Shown piece after piece: positions 40,349 to 48,900 of a stretch of DNA of 64,000 bases. Position 1 is the first letter of the stretch. Every line of letters begins with the position of its first letter. The stretch lies in the NCBI RefSeq assembly GCF_035953295.1, contig NZ_CP108370.1, forward strand, positions 3,129,001-3,193,000. Reading direction: 5' to 3'. The notes beneath the pieces were generated by a model. The model saw only the letters and a list, made by a program, of their open reading frames with translations, was not told the origin of the DNA and ran no database searches. A program made the position numbers and the translations under genes. This DNA comes from Streptomyces sp. NBC_01335. GTDB taxonomy: Bacteria; Actinomycetota; Actinomycetes; Streptomycetales; Streptomycetaceae.

Positions 40349-41662
40349 ATGCCCGACAGCCGGCCGAGGCGGCCCGACCACGACCCGGCGGACGGCCCCG
40401 GCGCGGCCCCCGAACCGCTCCTGCTGTGCGGCGCACGGCTCACCGACGGCCGCCCCGTGGACGTACGCGTGACGGGCGAGCGCATCGAGGCCGTCGGGGA
40501 CCCCGGCAGCCTCGGCACCAGGGGCGCCCGGGTCGACCTGCGCGGCTACCTGCTGCTCCCCGCCCCCGCCGAACCCCACGCCCACGGCGACACCGCCCTC
40601 ACCGCCTCCGACTGCGACGGCGATCCGCGCGGCCCCCAGGACCTGCGCCGGCGCGCGACCGAGGCCGCCCTGCTCCAGCTGGGCCACGGCGCGACCGCGC
40701 TGCGCACCCACGTCCGGGTCGGCGGCACGCAGGGCCTCGCACCCCTGGAGGCCGTCCTGCAGGCCCGGTACGCGCTGCGCGGGCTGACCGACCTCACGCC
40801 CGTGGCGGTCCCCCGGCGCCTCACCGGAGCCTCCGGCGGGGACGGTACGGCCCTGCTCAGGGACGCCGTCGCGATGGGCGCGGGCGTGATCGGCGGGCGC
40901 CCGGACCTCGACCCCGACCCGGACGGGCACGCGGAGCGGGCCCTCGCCGTCGCCGCCGAGCACAGGCTCCCGGTGGACCTGCACACGGACGCGGCCGACC
41001 CCGCCCGGCTGGCCCGGTTCGCCGCGATGGCGGCCGACCTGAGGGCGGGACCCACGACCGGCCCGGGGGCGGAGCCGGGACCTTCGCCGCAGGGCCCGCG
41101 GGTCACCATCGGCCCCTGCGGCGGCCTTTCGCGGCTGCCGCCGGAGACCGCGCGGCAGGCGGCCCGTCAACTCGCCGCGGCCGGTGTGGCGGTCGTCTGC
41201 CTGCCCCAGGGCTGCTGCTCCGGTACGAAGCGCCGACTCACCGCCCCCGTACGCCTGTTGAGGGCGGCCGGCGTGAGCGTGGCGGCGGGCAGCGGGGCGT
41301 TGCGCGACACCGCGAACCCGGTCGGGCGCGGGGACCCGCTGGAGGCGGCGTACCTGCTGGCCTCGCAGCACGGACTGCCCGTCAGAACCGCGTACGACGC
41401 CGTCGCGAGCACCGCCCGGCAGGTGATGGGGCTGCCCGAAGTGCGGGTGGAGGCGGGCGCCCCGGCCGAACTCCTCGCCGTGCGCGGCGACGGACTCGCG
41501 GGCGTGCTCTCGCTCGCGTACAGCCGGATCGTGGTGCACCGGGGGCGGATCGTCGCCCGGACGAGCGCGGTGCGCGAGTACTGCGACACGGAGCTGCCGG
41601 AGCCGTACGGGCTGCCCCGCCAGGGCAGACCGGGACCCGGTCCCGGGCCCGGCCCGGGTTGA
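40349..41662 (+). CDS. Amidohydrolase of the cytosine-deaminase type
   Basis: A 437-residue amidohydrolase. The N-terminal beta part reads LLLCGARLTDGRPVDVRV. The metal site is AEPHAHGDTAL (HxH), followed by VDLHTDAADP and IGPCGGLSRLPP. The late SGALRDTANPVGRGDPLEAA resembles the cytosine-deaminase aspartate loop, though the usual D is displaced and its activity may differ. A glycine/proline-rich GPGPGPGPG tail ends it. AGGAG precedes ATG 40349. Similar Streptomyces genes are annotated as hydrolases; the substrate is unknown. Confidence 0.75.
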   Translation: MPDSRPRRPDHDPADGPGAAPEPLLLCGARLTDGRPVDVRVTGERIEAVGDPGSLGTRGARVDLRGYLLLPAPAEPHAHGDTALTASDCDGDPRGPQDLRRRATEAALLQLGHGATALRTHVRVGGTQGLAPLEAVLQARYALRGLTDLTPVAVPRRLTGASGGDGTALLRDAVAMGAGVIGGRPDLDPDPDGHAERALAVAAEHRLPVDLHTDAADPARLARFAAMAADLRAGPTTGPGAEPGPSPQGPRVTIGPCGGLSRLPPETARQAARQLAAAGVAVVCLPQGCCSGTKRRLTAPVRLLRAAGVSVAAGSGALRDTANPVGRGDPLEAAYLLASQHGLPVRTAYDAVASTARQVMGLPEVRVEAGAPAELLAVRGDGLAGVLSLAYSRIVVHRGRIVARTSAVREYCDTELPEPYGLPRQGRPGPGPGPGPG

Positions 41663-41724
41663 ACTCCGTCCCGGCCGGGCGCGCTCCGGGCGGGCGGGGC
41701 CCGCTCCGGCGTACGGTCGTGACC

Positions 41725-42381
41725 ATGCGCATTGTCATCGCAGGTGGACATGGTCAGATCGCACTGCGGCTGGAGCGACTGCTCGCCGCGCGCGGGGACG
41801 AGGCGGTCGGCGTCGTCCGCGATCCGGGTCAACGCGGGGACTTGGAGGCGGTGGGCGCCCGAGCGGCCGTGCTGGACCTCGAATCGGCCTCCGTGGACGA
41901 GGTGGCCGAGGTACTCAGGGGCGCCGACGCCGTGGTCTTCGCGGCGGGCGCGGGTCCGAAGAGCGGGGCCGGGCGCAAGGACACGGTGGACCGGGCGGCG
42001 GCGGTGCTCTTCGCCGACGCGGCCGAACGCGCCGGTGTACGGCGCTACGTCATGGTCTCGGCCATGGGCGCCGACGCCTCGCACCCGGGCGACGAGGTCT
42101 TCGACGTGTACCTGCGGGCGAAGGGCGCGGCGGACGACGCCGTACGGGCGCGCCCCGGCCTCGACTGGACGATCCTCCGCCCCGGCCTGCTCACCGACGA
42201 CGCCGGCACCGGCCTGGTCCTGCTCGCCCCCTCCACCGGCCGGGGCCCGGTCCCCCGCGACGACGTGGCGGCGGCCCTCGCCGAGCTGCTGGACACCCCG
42301 AGCACGGCGGGCCTGACCCTGGAGCTGATCTCGGGCAACGTGCCGGTGGCGGTCGCGGTCCGGAACGTCGCGGGGAACTGA
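41725..42381 (+). CDS. NAD(P)H-binding atypical short-chain reductase
   Basis: A 218-residue Rossmann protein of the NmrA/NAD(P)-binding-10 type. The dinucleotide loop MRIVIAGGHGQIALRL is at the very N-terminus. Then come GADAVVFAAGAGP, RYVMVSAMGAD, YLRAKGAADDAVRA (Tyr and Lys near the usual catalytic positions) and LDWTILRPGLLTD. Such proteins act as reductases or redox sensors. TACGGT lies 8 bp before the ATG and there is no Shine-Dalgarno, suggesting a leaderless mRNA. Confidence 0.85.
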   Translation: MRIVIAGGHGQIALRLERLLAARGDEAVGVVRDPGQRGDLEAVGARAAVLDLESASVDEVAEVLRGADAVVFAAGAGPKSGAGRKDTVDRAAAVLFADAAERAGVRRYVMVSAMGADASHPGDEVFDVYLRAKGAADDAVRARPGLDWTILRPGLLTDDAGTGLVLLAPSTGRGPVPRDDVAAALAELLDTPSTAGLTLELISGNVPVAVAVRNVAGN

Positions 42382-42469
42382 GCGGACGCGGGCCCGCGGC
42401 GGGCATACGGAATCCCCGCCGCAGGCCCGCGCGCCGGCATCCGCACAGGAAAGCCCCCGGACATGAAGA

Positions 42470-42503
42470 AAGCCCCCGTCCACATTGCTGTGGACGGGGG
42501 CTT
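42470..42503 (-). terminator. Terminator hairpin after tRNA-Tyr
   Basis: A 14-bp stem AAGCCCCCGTCCAC/GTGGACGGGGGCTT with a 6-nt loop lies 10 bp after the tRNA 3' end on the minus strand. It also terminates towards the convergent reductase gene. Confidence 0.85.
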
Positions 42504-42512
42504 CCCGTTCGG

Positions 42513-42594
<82 letters not shown>

Positions 42595-42779
42595 TCGAAC
42601 ATCACTCCGGAGCCCCGCTCGGGGACTCCTTGGCGACGACGTAAACGATACCCGATGCTCAGGGGTGCTCCGCCACTCGATTGATCAGCGTTGGGACGCG
42701 GGGCCAGCCTTTAGGCTTTCTCCTGCACCGCATTGCATCCCACGCTTACGACCGATCACGACGCAAGGAGCCACACGTC

Positions 42780-43268
42780 ATGGCCGACTCCAGTTTCGAC
42801 ATCGTCTCGAAGGTCGAGCGGCAGGAGGTCGACAACGCCCTCAACCAGGCCGCCAAGGAGATCTCCCAGCGCTACGACTTCAAGGGCACCGGCGCGTCGA
42901 TCGCCTGGTCCGGCGAGAAGATCCTGATGGAGGCGAACGGCGAGGAGCGCGTCAAGGCGATCCTCGACATCTTCGAGACCAAGCTGATCAAGCGCGGGAT
43001 CTCGCTGAAGTCGCTGGACGCGGGCGAGCCGCAGCTCTCCGGCAAGGAGTACAAGATCTTCGCCACCATCGAGGAAGGCATCTCCCAGGAGAACGCCAAG
43101 AAGGTCGCCAAGGTCATCCGCGACGAGGGTCCCAAGGGTGTCAAGGCGCAGGTCCAGGGCGACGAGCTGCGGGTCAGCTCGAAGAGCCGCGACGACCTCC
43201 AGGCCGTCCAGGCGCTGCTCAAGGGCAAGGACTTCGACTTCGCCCTGCAGTACGTCAACTACCGGTGA
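42780..43268 (+). CDS. YajQ family (DUF520) nucleotide-binding protein
   Basis: A 162-residue YajQ protein with the typical start [33 protein letters not shown], the [14 protein letters not shown] stretch and [20 protein letters not shown]. The family has two ferredoxin-like domains; some members bind cyclic di-GMP or RNA. AAGGAG lies 12 bp before ATG 42780. It is a single-gene unit followed by a hairpin. Confidence 0.95.
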   Translation: MADSSFDIVSKVERQEVDNALNQAAKEISQRYDFKGTGASIAWSGEKILMEANGEERVKAILDIFETKLIKRGISLKSLDAGEPQLSGKEYKIFATIEEGISQENAKKVAKVIRDEGPKGVKAQVQGDELRVSSKSRDDLQAVQALLKGKDFDFALQYVNYR

Positions 43269-43313
43269 CGGACGGGCTGTCGCCCGTACTCCCGCGCAGA
43301 TCCTGAGGTTCCC

Positions 43314-43343
43314 CACGGCGGTGTCGTTCTCGGCACCGCCGTG
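43314..43343. terminator. Hairpin terminator after yajQ
   Basis: A perfect 10-bp inverted repeat (43314-43323 with 43334-43343) with a 10-nt loop lies 45 bp after the yajQ stop. Confidence 0.75.
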
Positions 43344-43482
43344 AGCCGTGTCCGGGTGCGGGCGGTCTCCCGGGGCGTGTCCACCGGATGCCTGATGTCG
43401 GATTCCCGCCAGCCGGACGGTGCGCCGGTGGCGCAGACTCGTGGGTACGGGACCGAGTGGCGCGCGAGAGGGATGAGGGCCG

Positions 43483-44034
43483 ATGAGCACGGTGTACACG
43501 AGGTTCGACAGCCCGCTGGGCGAGCTGCTGCTGGTCGGCGACGAGGCGTCCGGGGGCCTGCTCTCCGTGTCCGTACCGGGTCAGAAGGGCGGGGCGGCCG
43601 TCCTGGCGGGGTGGCGGGAGGCGCCGGAGGCACTCGCGGAGGTCCGGGCACAGCTCTCGGCGTACTTCGCGGGCCGGCTGACGCGTTTCGAGCTGCGGTA
43701 CGCGCCGGGGGCCGGGACGGAGTTCCAGCGGCGGGTCTGGGAGGCGCTGGAGGAGATCCCGTACGGCAGGACGGTGTCGTACGGCTGGGTGGCGGAGCGG
43801 GTAGGTGTCGCGGGGGCCGGGGTACGGGCCGTGGGCACCGCGATCGGGCGCAATCCGCTGCTGGTGGTGCGGCCGTGCCACCGGGTGATCGGCGCGGACG
43901 GGTCGCTGCGGGGGTACGCGGGCGGGCCGGAGCGCAAGGAGCGGCTGCTGACGTTCGAGGGCGCCTGGGCCGACGGCCGGACGACGGGGGACGCGGCGGA
44001 GGGCCCGGCGGTGCGCCTGGCCGGGCGGAGCTGA
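43483..44034 (+). CDS. ogt: Methylated-DNA--protein-cysteine methyltransferase
   Basis: A 183-residue O6-alkylguanine alkyltransferase. The C-terminal domain has FQRRVWEALEEIPYG (helix-turn-helix), AVGTAIGRNPLLVV and the acceptor motif PCHRVIG with Cys132. The N-terminal domain has FDSPLGELLLVGDE. The protein transfers the alkyl group to its own cysteine in a suicide reaction. It is followed after 2 bp by alkB, so the pair forms an alkylation-repair operon. No Ada-like regulator domain is present in this protein. Confidence 0.94.
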   Translation: MSTVYTRFDSPLGELLLVGDEASGGLLSVSVPGQKGGAAVLAGWREAPEALAEVRAQLSAYFAGRLTRFELRYAPGAGTEFQRRVWEALEEIPYGRTVSYGWVAERVGVAGAGVRAVGTAIGRNPLLVVRPCHRVIGADGSLRGYAGGPERKERLLTFEGAWADGRTTGDAAEGPAVRLAGRS

Positions 44035-44036
44035 CC

Positions 44037-44702
44037 GTGGCGGCGGGGCTGTTTCCGAGGGAGCGGCGGACCGTCGCTCCCGGGGCGGTGCACGTGCCGG
44101 GGTGGCTGTCGGTGGAGCGGCAGCGGGAGCTGGTGGTGGCCTGCCGGGAGTGGGCGCGGGGGCCGGTGCCGCTGCGGCACACGGAGCTGCCGGGCGGCGG
44201 GGTGATGTCGGTGCGGACGGTGTGCCTGGGGTGGCACTGGCGGCCGTACCGGTACGTCCGTACCGCCGACGACGTGAACGGCGCGCGGGTGGCGGACTTC
44301 CCCGGGTGGCTGGCGGAGCTGGGCCGGGCGGCGGTGGCCGAGGCGTACGAGGACGAGGCGGCGGGCCGGGCGTACGCGCCGGACGCGGGGCTGGTGAACT
44401 TCTACGACGACACGGCCAGGATGGGCATGCACCAGGACCGGGAGGAGCTCTCGGGGGCCCCGGTGGTGTCGCTCAGCATCGGCGACACCTGCGTCTTCCG
44501 GTTCGGGAACACGGAGGACCGGGGGCGTCCCTGGACGGACGTGGAGCTGGAGTCCGGTGATCTCTTCGTGTTCGGCGGCCCGTCCCGGTTCGCGTTCCAC
44601 GGGGTGCCGAAGGTGTACCCGGGAACGGCCGGCCCGGACACGGGGATGCGGGCCGGCCGGCTGAATCTGACGCTGCGGGAGACCGGTCTGGACGACCGGT
44701 GA
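44037..44702 (+). CDS. alkB: AlkB-type Fe(II)/2-oxoglutarate DNA dealkylase
   Basis: A 221-residue dioxygenase reversing N-alkyl damage in DNA. The iron ligands are MGMHQDREE (H132, D134) and the later FAFHGVPK histidine. The 2-oxoglutarate motif RLNLTLR matches the RxNxTxR signature exactly. VNFYDDTARMG is the typical substrate loop. GTG 44037 has GGAG at 44027-44030 and follows ogt by 2 bp. Length fits E. coli-type AlkB. Confidence 0.94.
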   Translation: MAAGLFPRERRTVAPGAVHVPGWLSVERQRELVVACREWARGPVPLRHTELPGGGVMSVRTVCLGWHWRPYRYVRTADDVNGARVADFPGWLAELGRAAVAEAYEDEAAGRAYAPDAGLVNFYDDTARMGMHQDREELSGAPVVSLSIGDTCVFRFGNTEDRGRPWTDVELESGDLFVFGGPSRFAFHGVPKVYPGTAGPDTGMRAGRLNLTLRETGLDDR

Positions 44703-44724
44703 CCGGCGGGCGGGCGGCGGGGGG

Positions 44725-44997
44725 TCAGCGGCGTTCGCGTGAGTTGCCGAAGAGCAGCCGGTAGACGATGAGCAGCACCAGGGAGCCCGCGATGGCGGCC
44801 ACCCAGGTCGCGAGGTCGAAGAAGTCGTCGTTGATGGGACGGTCGAGGAACTTCGCGGAGAGCCAGCCCCCGACGAACGCTCCGGCGATCCCGATGAGGG
44901 TCGTGATGATGATGCCGCCGGGATCGCGTCCCGGCAGCAGAACCTTGGCTATGACTCCGGCGACAAGCCCGAGGATGATCCACGCGATGATGCCCAT
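44725..44997 (-). CDS. GlsB/YeaQ/YmgE family membrane protein
   Basis: A 90-residue protein with three hydrophobic helices: IIAWIILGLVAGVIAKVLLP, then GIIITTLIGIAGAFVGGWLS and VAAIAGSLVLLIVYRLLF. It has the family's GRDPGG loop. Often annotated as transglycosylase-associated; the role is a general stress-related membrane function, mostly uncharacterised. It is convergent with alkB, 22 bp away. Confidence 0.9.
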   Translation of the reverse strand: MGIIAWIILGLVAGVIAKVLLPGRDPGGIIITTLIGIAGAFVGGWLSAKFLDRPINDDFFDLATWVAAIAGSLVLLIVYRLLFGNSRERR

Positions 44998-45124
44998 GTG
45001 ACCCGCCTACCCCTTTCCTGGTTACGGAATCAGGGACGCGTGCGGGGTGGGATCGGTTGCCCGGAACGGTCGCTCGGAACGGTTGTCCGGTGTGACGGCG
45101 GACAGGCCCTGGGCCGTGTCCGGT

Positions 45125-45517
45125 CTACCGGGTGGCGAAGGGCTGGTCGGTGGGGACGACCTCCTTGCCGAACGGCATCAGCGACACCGGGATCAGCTTG
45201 AAGTTCGCGATGGCCAGCGGGATGCCGATGATCGTGACGAAGAGCGCGATGCCGGTGACGATGTGGCCGAGCGCCAGCCACCAGCCGGCGAGGACCAGCC
45301 AGAGAACGTTGCCGACGCAGGAGGCGCCGCCCGCGTCGCGGCGGTCGACCACCATGTAGCCGAAGGGCCAGAGGGCGTAGATGCCGATACGGAACGCGGC
45401 CACGCCGAAGGGGATGCCGATGATCGTGATGCAGAGGACGAGACCTGCGGCGAGGTAGCCGAGGCACATCCAGAAGCCGCACAGGACCAGCCAAATGACG
45501 TTCAGGATCGTCTTCAC
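45125..45517 (-). CDS. YccF family (DUF307) inner-membrane protein
   Basis: A 130-residue protein made of two repeats of a DUF307/YccF module: [16 protein letters not shown] with ALWPFG, and [20 protein letters not shown] with LMPFG. Four membrane helices are likely. GTG 45517 overlaps the htpX stop (GTGA), so it is coupled to htpX. The function is unknown. Confidence 0.92.
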   Translation of the reverse strand: MKTILNVIWLVLCGFWMCLGYLAAGLVLCITIIGIPFGVAAFRIGIYALWPFGYMVVDRRDAGGASCVGNVLWLVLAGWWLALGHIVTGIALFVTIIGIPLAIANFKLIPVSLMPFGKEVVPTDQPFATR

Positions 45518-46377
45518 GGTCGATGACCTGCCATCTTCTCTAGTCGGGCGATGCGTTCCGCCATCGGCGGATGCGTCGAGAACATCCTGGACACGCCCTG
45601 GCCGGGCCGGAACGGGTTCGCGATCATCATGTGGCTCGCGGTCTCGATGCGCGGCTCCGGCGGCAGCGGGAGCTGTTTGGTGCCCGCGTCGAGCTTGGCC
45701 AGGGCGCTCGCCAGGGCGAGCGGGTCCCCGGTGAGCTGGGCTCCGGAGGCGTCGGCCTCGTACTCGCGGGAGCGGCTCACGGCGAGCTGGATGACGGAGG
45801 CGGCGAGCGGGCCCAGGATCATCACGAGCAGCAGGCCGAAAATGCCGGGGCCCTCGTCGTCGCTGGAGCGGCCGACCGGGACCAGCCAGGCGAAGTTGAC
45901 CAGGAACATCACGACGGAGGCGAGCGCTCCGGCGACGGAGGAGATCAGGATGTCGCGGTTGTAGACGTGGCTCAGCTCGTGGCCGAGGACCCCTCGCAGC
46001 TCGCGTTCGTCCAGGATCTGGAGGATGCCGTCGGTGCAGCAGACGGCGGCGTTGCGCGGATTGCGTCCGGTGGCGAAGGCGTTGGGTGCCTGGGTGGGCG
46101 AGATGTAGAGCCGGGGCATCGGCTGGCGGGCGGCGGTCGAGAGCTCGCGCACGATGCGGTAGATCGTGGGGGCCTCGAACTCGCTGACGGGACGCGCCCG
46201 CATCGCCCGCAGGGCCAGCTTGTCGCTGTTCCAGTACGCGTAGGCGTTGGTGGCGACCGCCACGAGGAGCGCGACGATCAGGCCGGTACGCCCGAAGAAG
46301 CTGCCGATGACGATGATCAGTGCGGACAGGCCGCCGAGGAGTACGGCGGTCTTCAGCCCGTTGTGCCGGCGGTGCAC
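45514..46377 (-). CDS. htpX: HtpX-type membrane zinc metalloprotease
   Basis: A 287-residue M48 protease with two N-terminal helices. The zinc motif is [12 protein letters not shown] (HExxH), and the third ligand is in [12 protein letters not shown]. Two further hydrophobic segments surround residues 155-200. It degrades misfolded membrane proteins, complementing FtsH. It starts at GTG 46377 and is coupled to a YccF gene. Confidence 0.94.
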   Translation of the reverse strand: MHRRHNGLKTAVLLGGLSALIIVIGSFFGRTGLIVALLVAVATNAYAYWNSDKLALRAMRARPVSEFEAPTIYRIVRELSTAARQPMPRLYISPTQAPNAFATGRNPRNAAVCCTDGILQILDERELRGVLGHELSHVYNRDILISSVAGALASVVMFLVNFAWLVPVGRSSDDEGPGIFGLLLVMILGPLAASVIQLAVSRSREYEADASGAQLTGDPLALASALAKLDAGTKQLPLPPEPRIETASHMMIANPFRPGQGVSRMFSTHPPMAERIARLEKMAGHRP

Positions 46378-46600
46378 GGTACGCCCTCCAAATGGTGCAG
46401 CAGGGGAACCCTTGCTCGATCGGTGTCCACTTCTCAGTGGAGCTTCCCGCTCTGGTCAACGCCAGGCGAGGTGAGCTAGTTCCCTTGTGCGCGGGCCCGG
46501 AGGGCGGGGCCCGCGCGGCTGTACGGGGGCGGAGGGGCGGGAAAGCCCTGGGTGAGCCGTACGGGTGGCGCGGGCGCCGGCGGCAGGCTCCCGGGGGCCG

Positions 46601-47098
46601 TCAGCGCTGGGCGGGGAGCTTCTGGGCCCCCACGGGCTTCCCGGTGATCCGCTCGGCGAGCGCCACGGCGGCGGGGTCGGGCTCGACCTCACTGGTGCAG
46701 TGGCCGCAGCGCGAGGCGATGGCCGGGATGGCGGTGTAGCAGCGCGGGCAGTCGCGCAGGGCCGCCTTGATGTCGGCGGGCTCGTCGGCCTTCTTCGCGG
46801 TGAAGCGGTCCTGGACCTTCTGCATGGGGACGACGACGCAGAAGTAGAGCACGGCGGCGGTGATGACGAAGGCGATGGCCGCGGCGATGAAGAGGCCGTA
46901 GGGGAACGTGACGCCCTCGACGTCGAACGACGCCTTGTTGAAGTCGCCGGTGCCCCGGGTGATGACACCGATGAGCGGCACGATGAAGGCGTTGCTGAAT
47001 CCGGTGACGACGGCGGTGAAGGCCGCTCCCACGGCGAGGCCGATCGCCATGGAGATGACGTTGCCCCGCAGGATGAAGTCCTTGAATCCGTTCAGCAC
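46601..47098 (-). CDS. mscL: Large-conductance mechanosensitive channel with zinc ribbon
   Basis: A 165-residue MscL. The channel part is normal: GFKDFILRGNVISMAIGLAV (pore helix), FSNAFIVPLIGVIT, and the second helix FIAAAIAFVITAAVLYFCVV. After the usual cytoplasmic bundle a tail carries DCPRCYTAIP...SRCGHC, a CxxC...CxxC zinc-ribbon, which most MscL proteins lack. The channel relieves osmotic downshock. GTG 47098 is the start. It lies alone between htpX and the nuo cluster. Confidence 0.92.
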   Translation of the reverse strand: MLNGFKDFILRGNVISMAIGLAVGAAFTAVVTGFSNAFIVPLIGVITRGTGDFNKASFDVEGVTFPYGLFIAAAIAFVITAAVLYFCVVVPMQKVQDRFTAKKADEPADIKAALRDCPRCYTAIPAIASRCGHCTSEVEPDPAAVALAERITGKPVGAQKLPAQR

Positions 47099-47271
47099 TG
47101 CGCTGTCTCCCTCGTTCCGCTCGTCGCGCCCGTCGCGCGCTCTCCGTGCTCTCCGCGCTCCTCACGCCGGGTGTTCGCCCGATGCGTGAGGGCTGCACGC
47201 AGACCCTGCCCTGTCCCGGCCCGCCGGTGCAAACCAGTGAGGTGAGAGCCGGGACGGTGGTCCGGGAACCG

Positions 47272-48900
47272 TCAGAAAAGCGTTCCTCCGGCGAACCTCA
47301 GAACGATCTGCGGCGCCGCGGAGAGGACGACCGCGGCGACGGTGGTGAGGACGAGCGCGGCGACGAGGGGGGCCGGGGCGGCGGCCGTACGGCCCTCCAC
47401 GACCACCGGGGCCGCGGCCGGGGCGGCCTCCGCCGGGCCCGGGCCCGCTTCCGTGCCCCGGAAGAGCAGCGCGGTCCACCGGAGGTAGTAGGCGAGGGCG
47501 ATCACCACGTTGACGGCCATCACGACGGCGAGCCAGCCCAGGCCCGCGTCGACGGCGGACCGGAAGACGGTGACCTTGGCGAAAAGGCCGATGATGCCCG
47601 GCGGCAGTCCGGCCAGGCAGAGCAGGAAGAAGGCGAGCGCCAGGGCGGTGAGGGGGCTGCGGGCGTAGAGGTCGCGGTAGTCGGAGAGGCGGTTGCCGGG
47701 GCTCGTACGGGCGACGAGCGCGGCGACCGCGAAGGCGCCGAGGTTCACGACGGCGTACATCAGGGCGTACGCGACGGTGGAGCCCGCCTGGAGCTCGTCG
47801 GTGTACGCGCCCGCGGCGACCGGCACCAGGAGGTAGCCGGCCTGGCCGACGGAGGACCAGGCGAGCAGGCGTACGGCGCTGCGGGAGCGGGCGGGGTCCT
47901 GGCGGAGGGCCGCGACGTTCCCGACGGTCATGGTGAGCGCGGCGAGGACGGCGAGGGCCGGTCCCCACACGTCGGAGTAGGCCGGGAAGGCCATCACGGT
48001 GACCAGGATCAGGCCCGAGAAGCCGACCGCCTTGCCGACGACGGAGAGGTACGCGGCGATGGGCAGCGGGGCGCCGACGTAGGTGTCGGGGACCCAGAAG
48101 TGGAAGGGCGCGGCGGCGGTCTTGAAGGCGAAGCCGACGAGAGTGAGCGCCACGCCCGTCGCCGCGAGGGTGGTGAACCGGGCGGGTACGTCGTCGAGGA
48201 CGTCGGACAGCTCGGTGAGGTGGGTGGTGCCGGCGGCCGCGTACACGAAGCTGACGCCCAGGAGCATCACGGCGGTCGCGGTGACCGACGACAGGAAGAA
48301 CTTGAGGGCCGCCTCCGAGGAGCGGCGGTCGCCGCGCTTGATGCCGACGAGGGCGAAGGCGGGCAGCGAGGCGACTTCCAGGGCGACGACGAGGGTGATC
48401 AGGTCGCGGGAGGCGGGCAGCAGCGCCGCGCCGGCGGCCGAGGAGAGCAGCAGGAACCAGAACTCGCCCGCGGGCAGTTTCCGGGTGTCGTCGAGCGAGA
48501 GCAGCGCGGTGAGCAGCGCCCCGACGAGGACCAGGGCCTGGATCACGAGGGCGAAGCCGTCGGCGGTGTAGCTGCACGCCCGTCCCGTGCCGGGGGTGGT
48601 GACGTCGACGCAGAAGGTGGAGCGGTGGCCGCCCAGCAGGGGGACCAGGAAGGCGAGGGCGACGACGAGCCCGGCGACGGTGGCGTACCCGAGGAGCGGC
48701 TTGTGGCGCTCGGCGAGGAAGAGGTCGGCGACGAGGACGGCGAGCGCCAGTACGGCGACGACGAGCGGGGGTGCGACGGCGAGCCAGTCGATCGACTGGA
48801 CGAGGCCGGCGGCCGACTCCACCGCCGGTGCTCCGGCCGGGCCCGTCGTGGCGGGGCCCGGGGCCGCTTCGACGGCGGCGGTCACGAGGTCCGTGATCAC
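47272..48900 (-). CDS. nuoN: NADH-quinone oxidoreductase subunit N
   Basis: A 542-residue antiporter-like membrane subunit of complex I and the last gene of the nuo operon. It has ALEVASLPAFALVGIKRGD (helix 5 Glu region), FKTAAAPFHFWVPDTYVGAP, YLSVVGKAVGFSG and LLAWSSVGQAGYLLV with conserved lysines. GTG 48900 overlaps the nuoM stop (GTGA). Fourteen helices are expected. Confidence 0.95.
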   Translation of the reverse strand: MITDLVTAAVEAAPGPATTGPAGAPAVESAAGLVQSIDWLAVAPPLVVAVLALAVLVADLFLAERHKPLLGYATVAGLVVALAFLVPLLGGHRSTFCVDVTTPGTGRACSYTADGFALVIQALVLVGALLTALLSLDDTRKLPAGEFWFLLLSSAAGAALLPASRDLITLVVALEVASLPAFALVGIKRGDRRSSEAALKFFLSSVTATAVMLLGVSFVYAAAGTTHLTELSDVLDDVPARFTTLAATGVALTLVGFAFKTAAAPFHFWVPDTYVGAPLPIAAYLSVVGKAVGFSGLILVTVMAFPAYSDVWGPALAVLAALTMTVGNVAALRQDPARSRSAVRLLAWSSVGQAGYLLVPVAAGAYTDELQAGSTVAYALMYAVVNLGAFAVAALVARTSPGNRLSDYRDLYARSPLTALALAFFLLCLAGLPPGIIGLFAKVTVFRSAVDAGLGWLAVVMAVNVVIALAYYLRWTALLFRGTEAGPGPAEAAPAAAPVVVEGRTAAAPAPLVAALVLTTVAAVVLSAAPQIVLRFAGGTLF

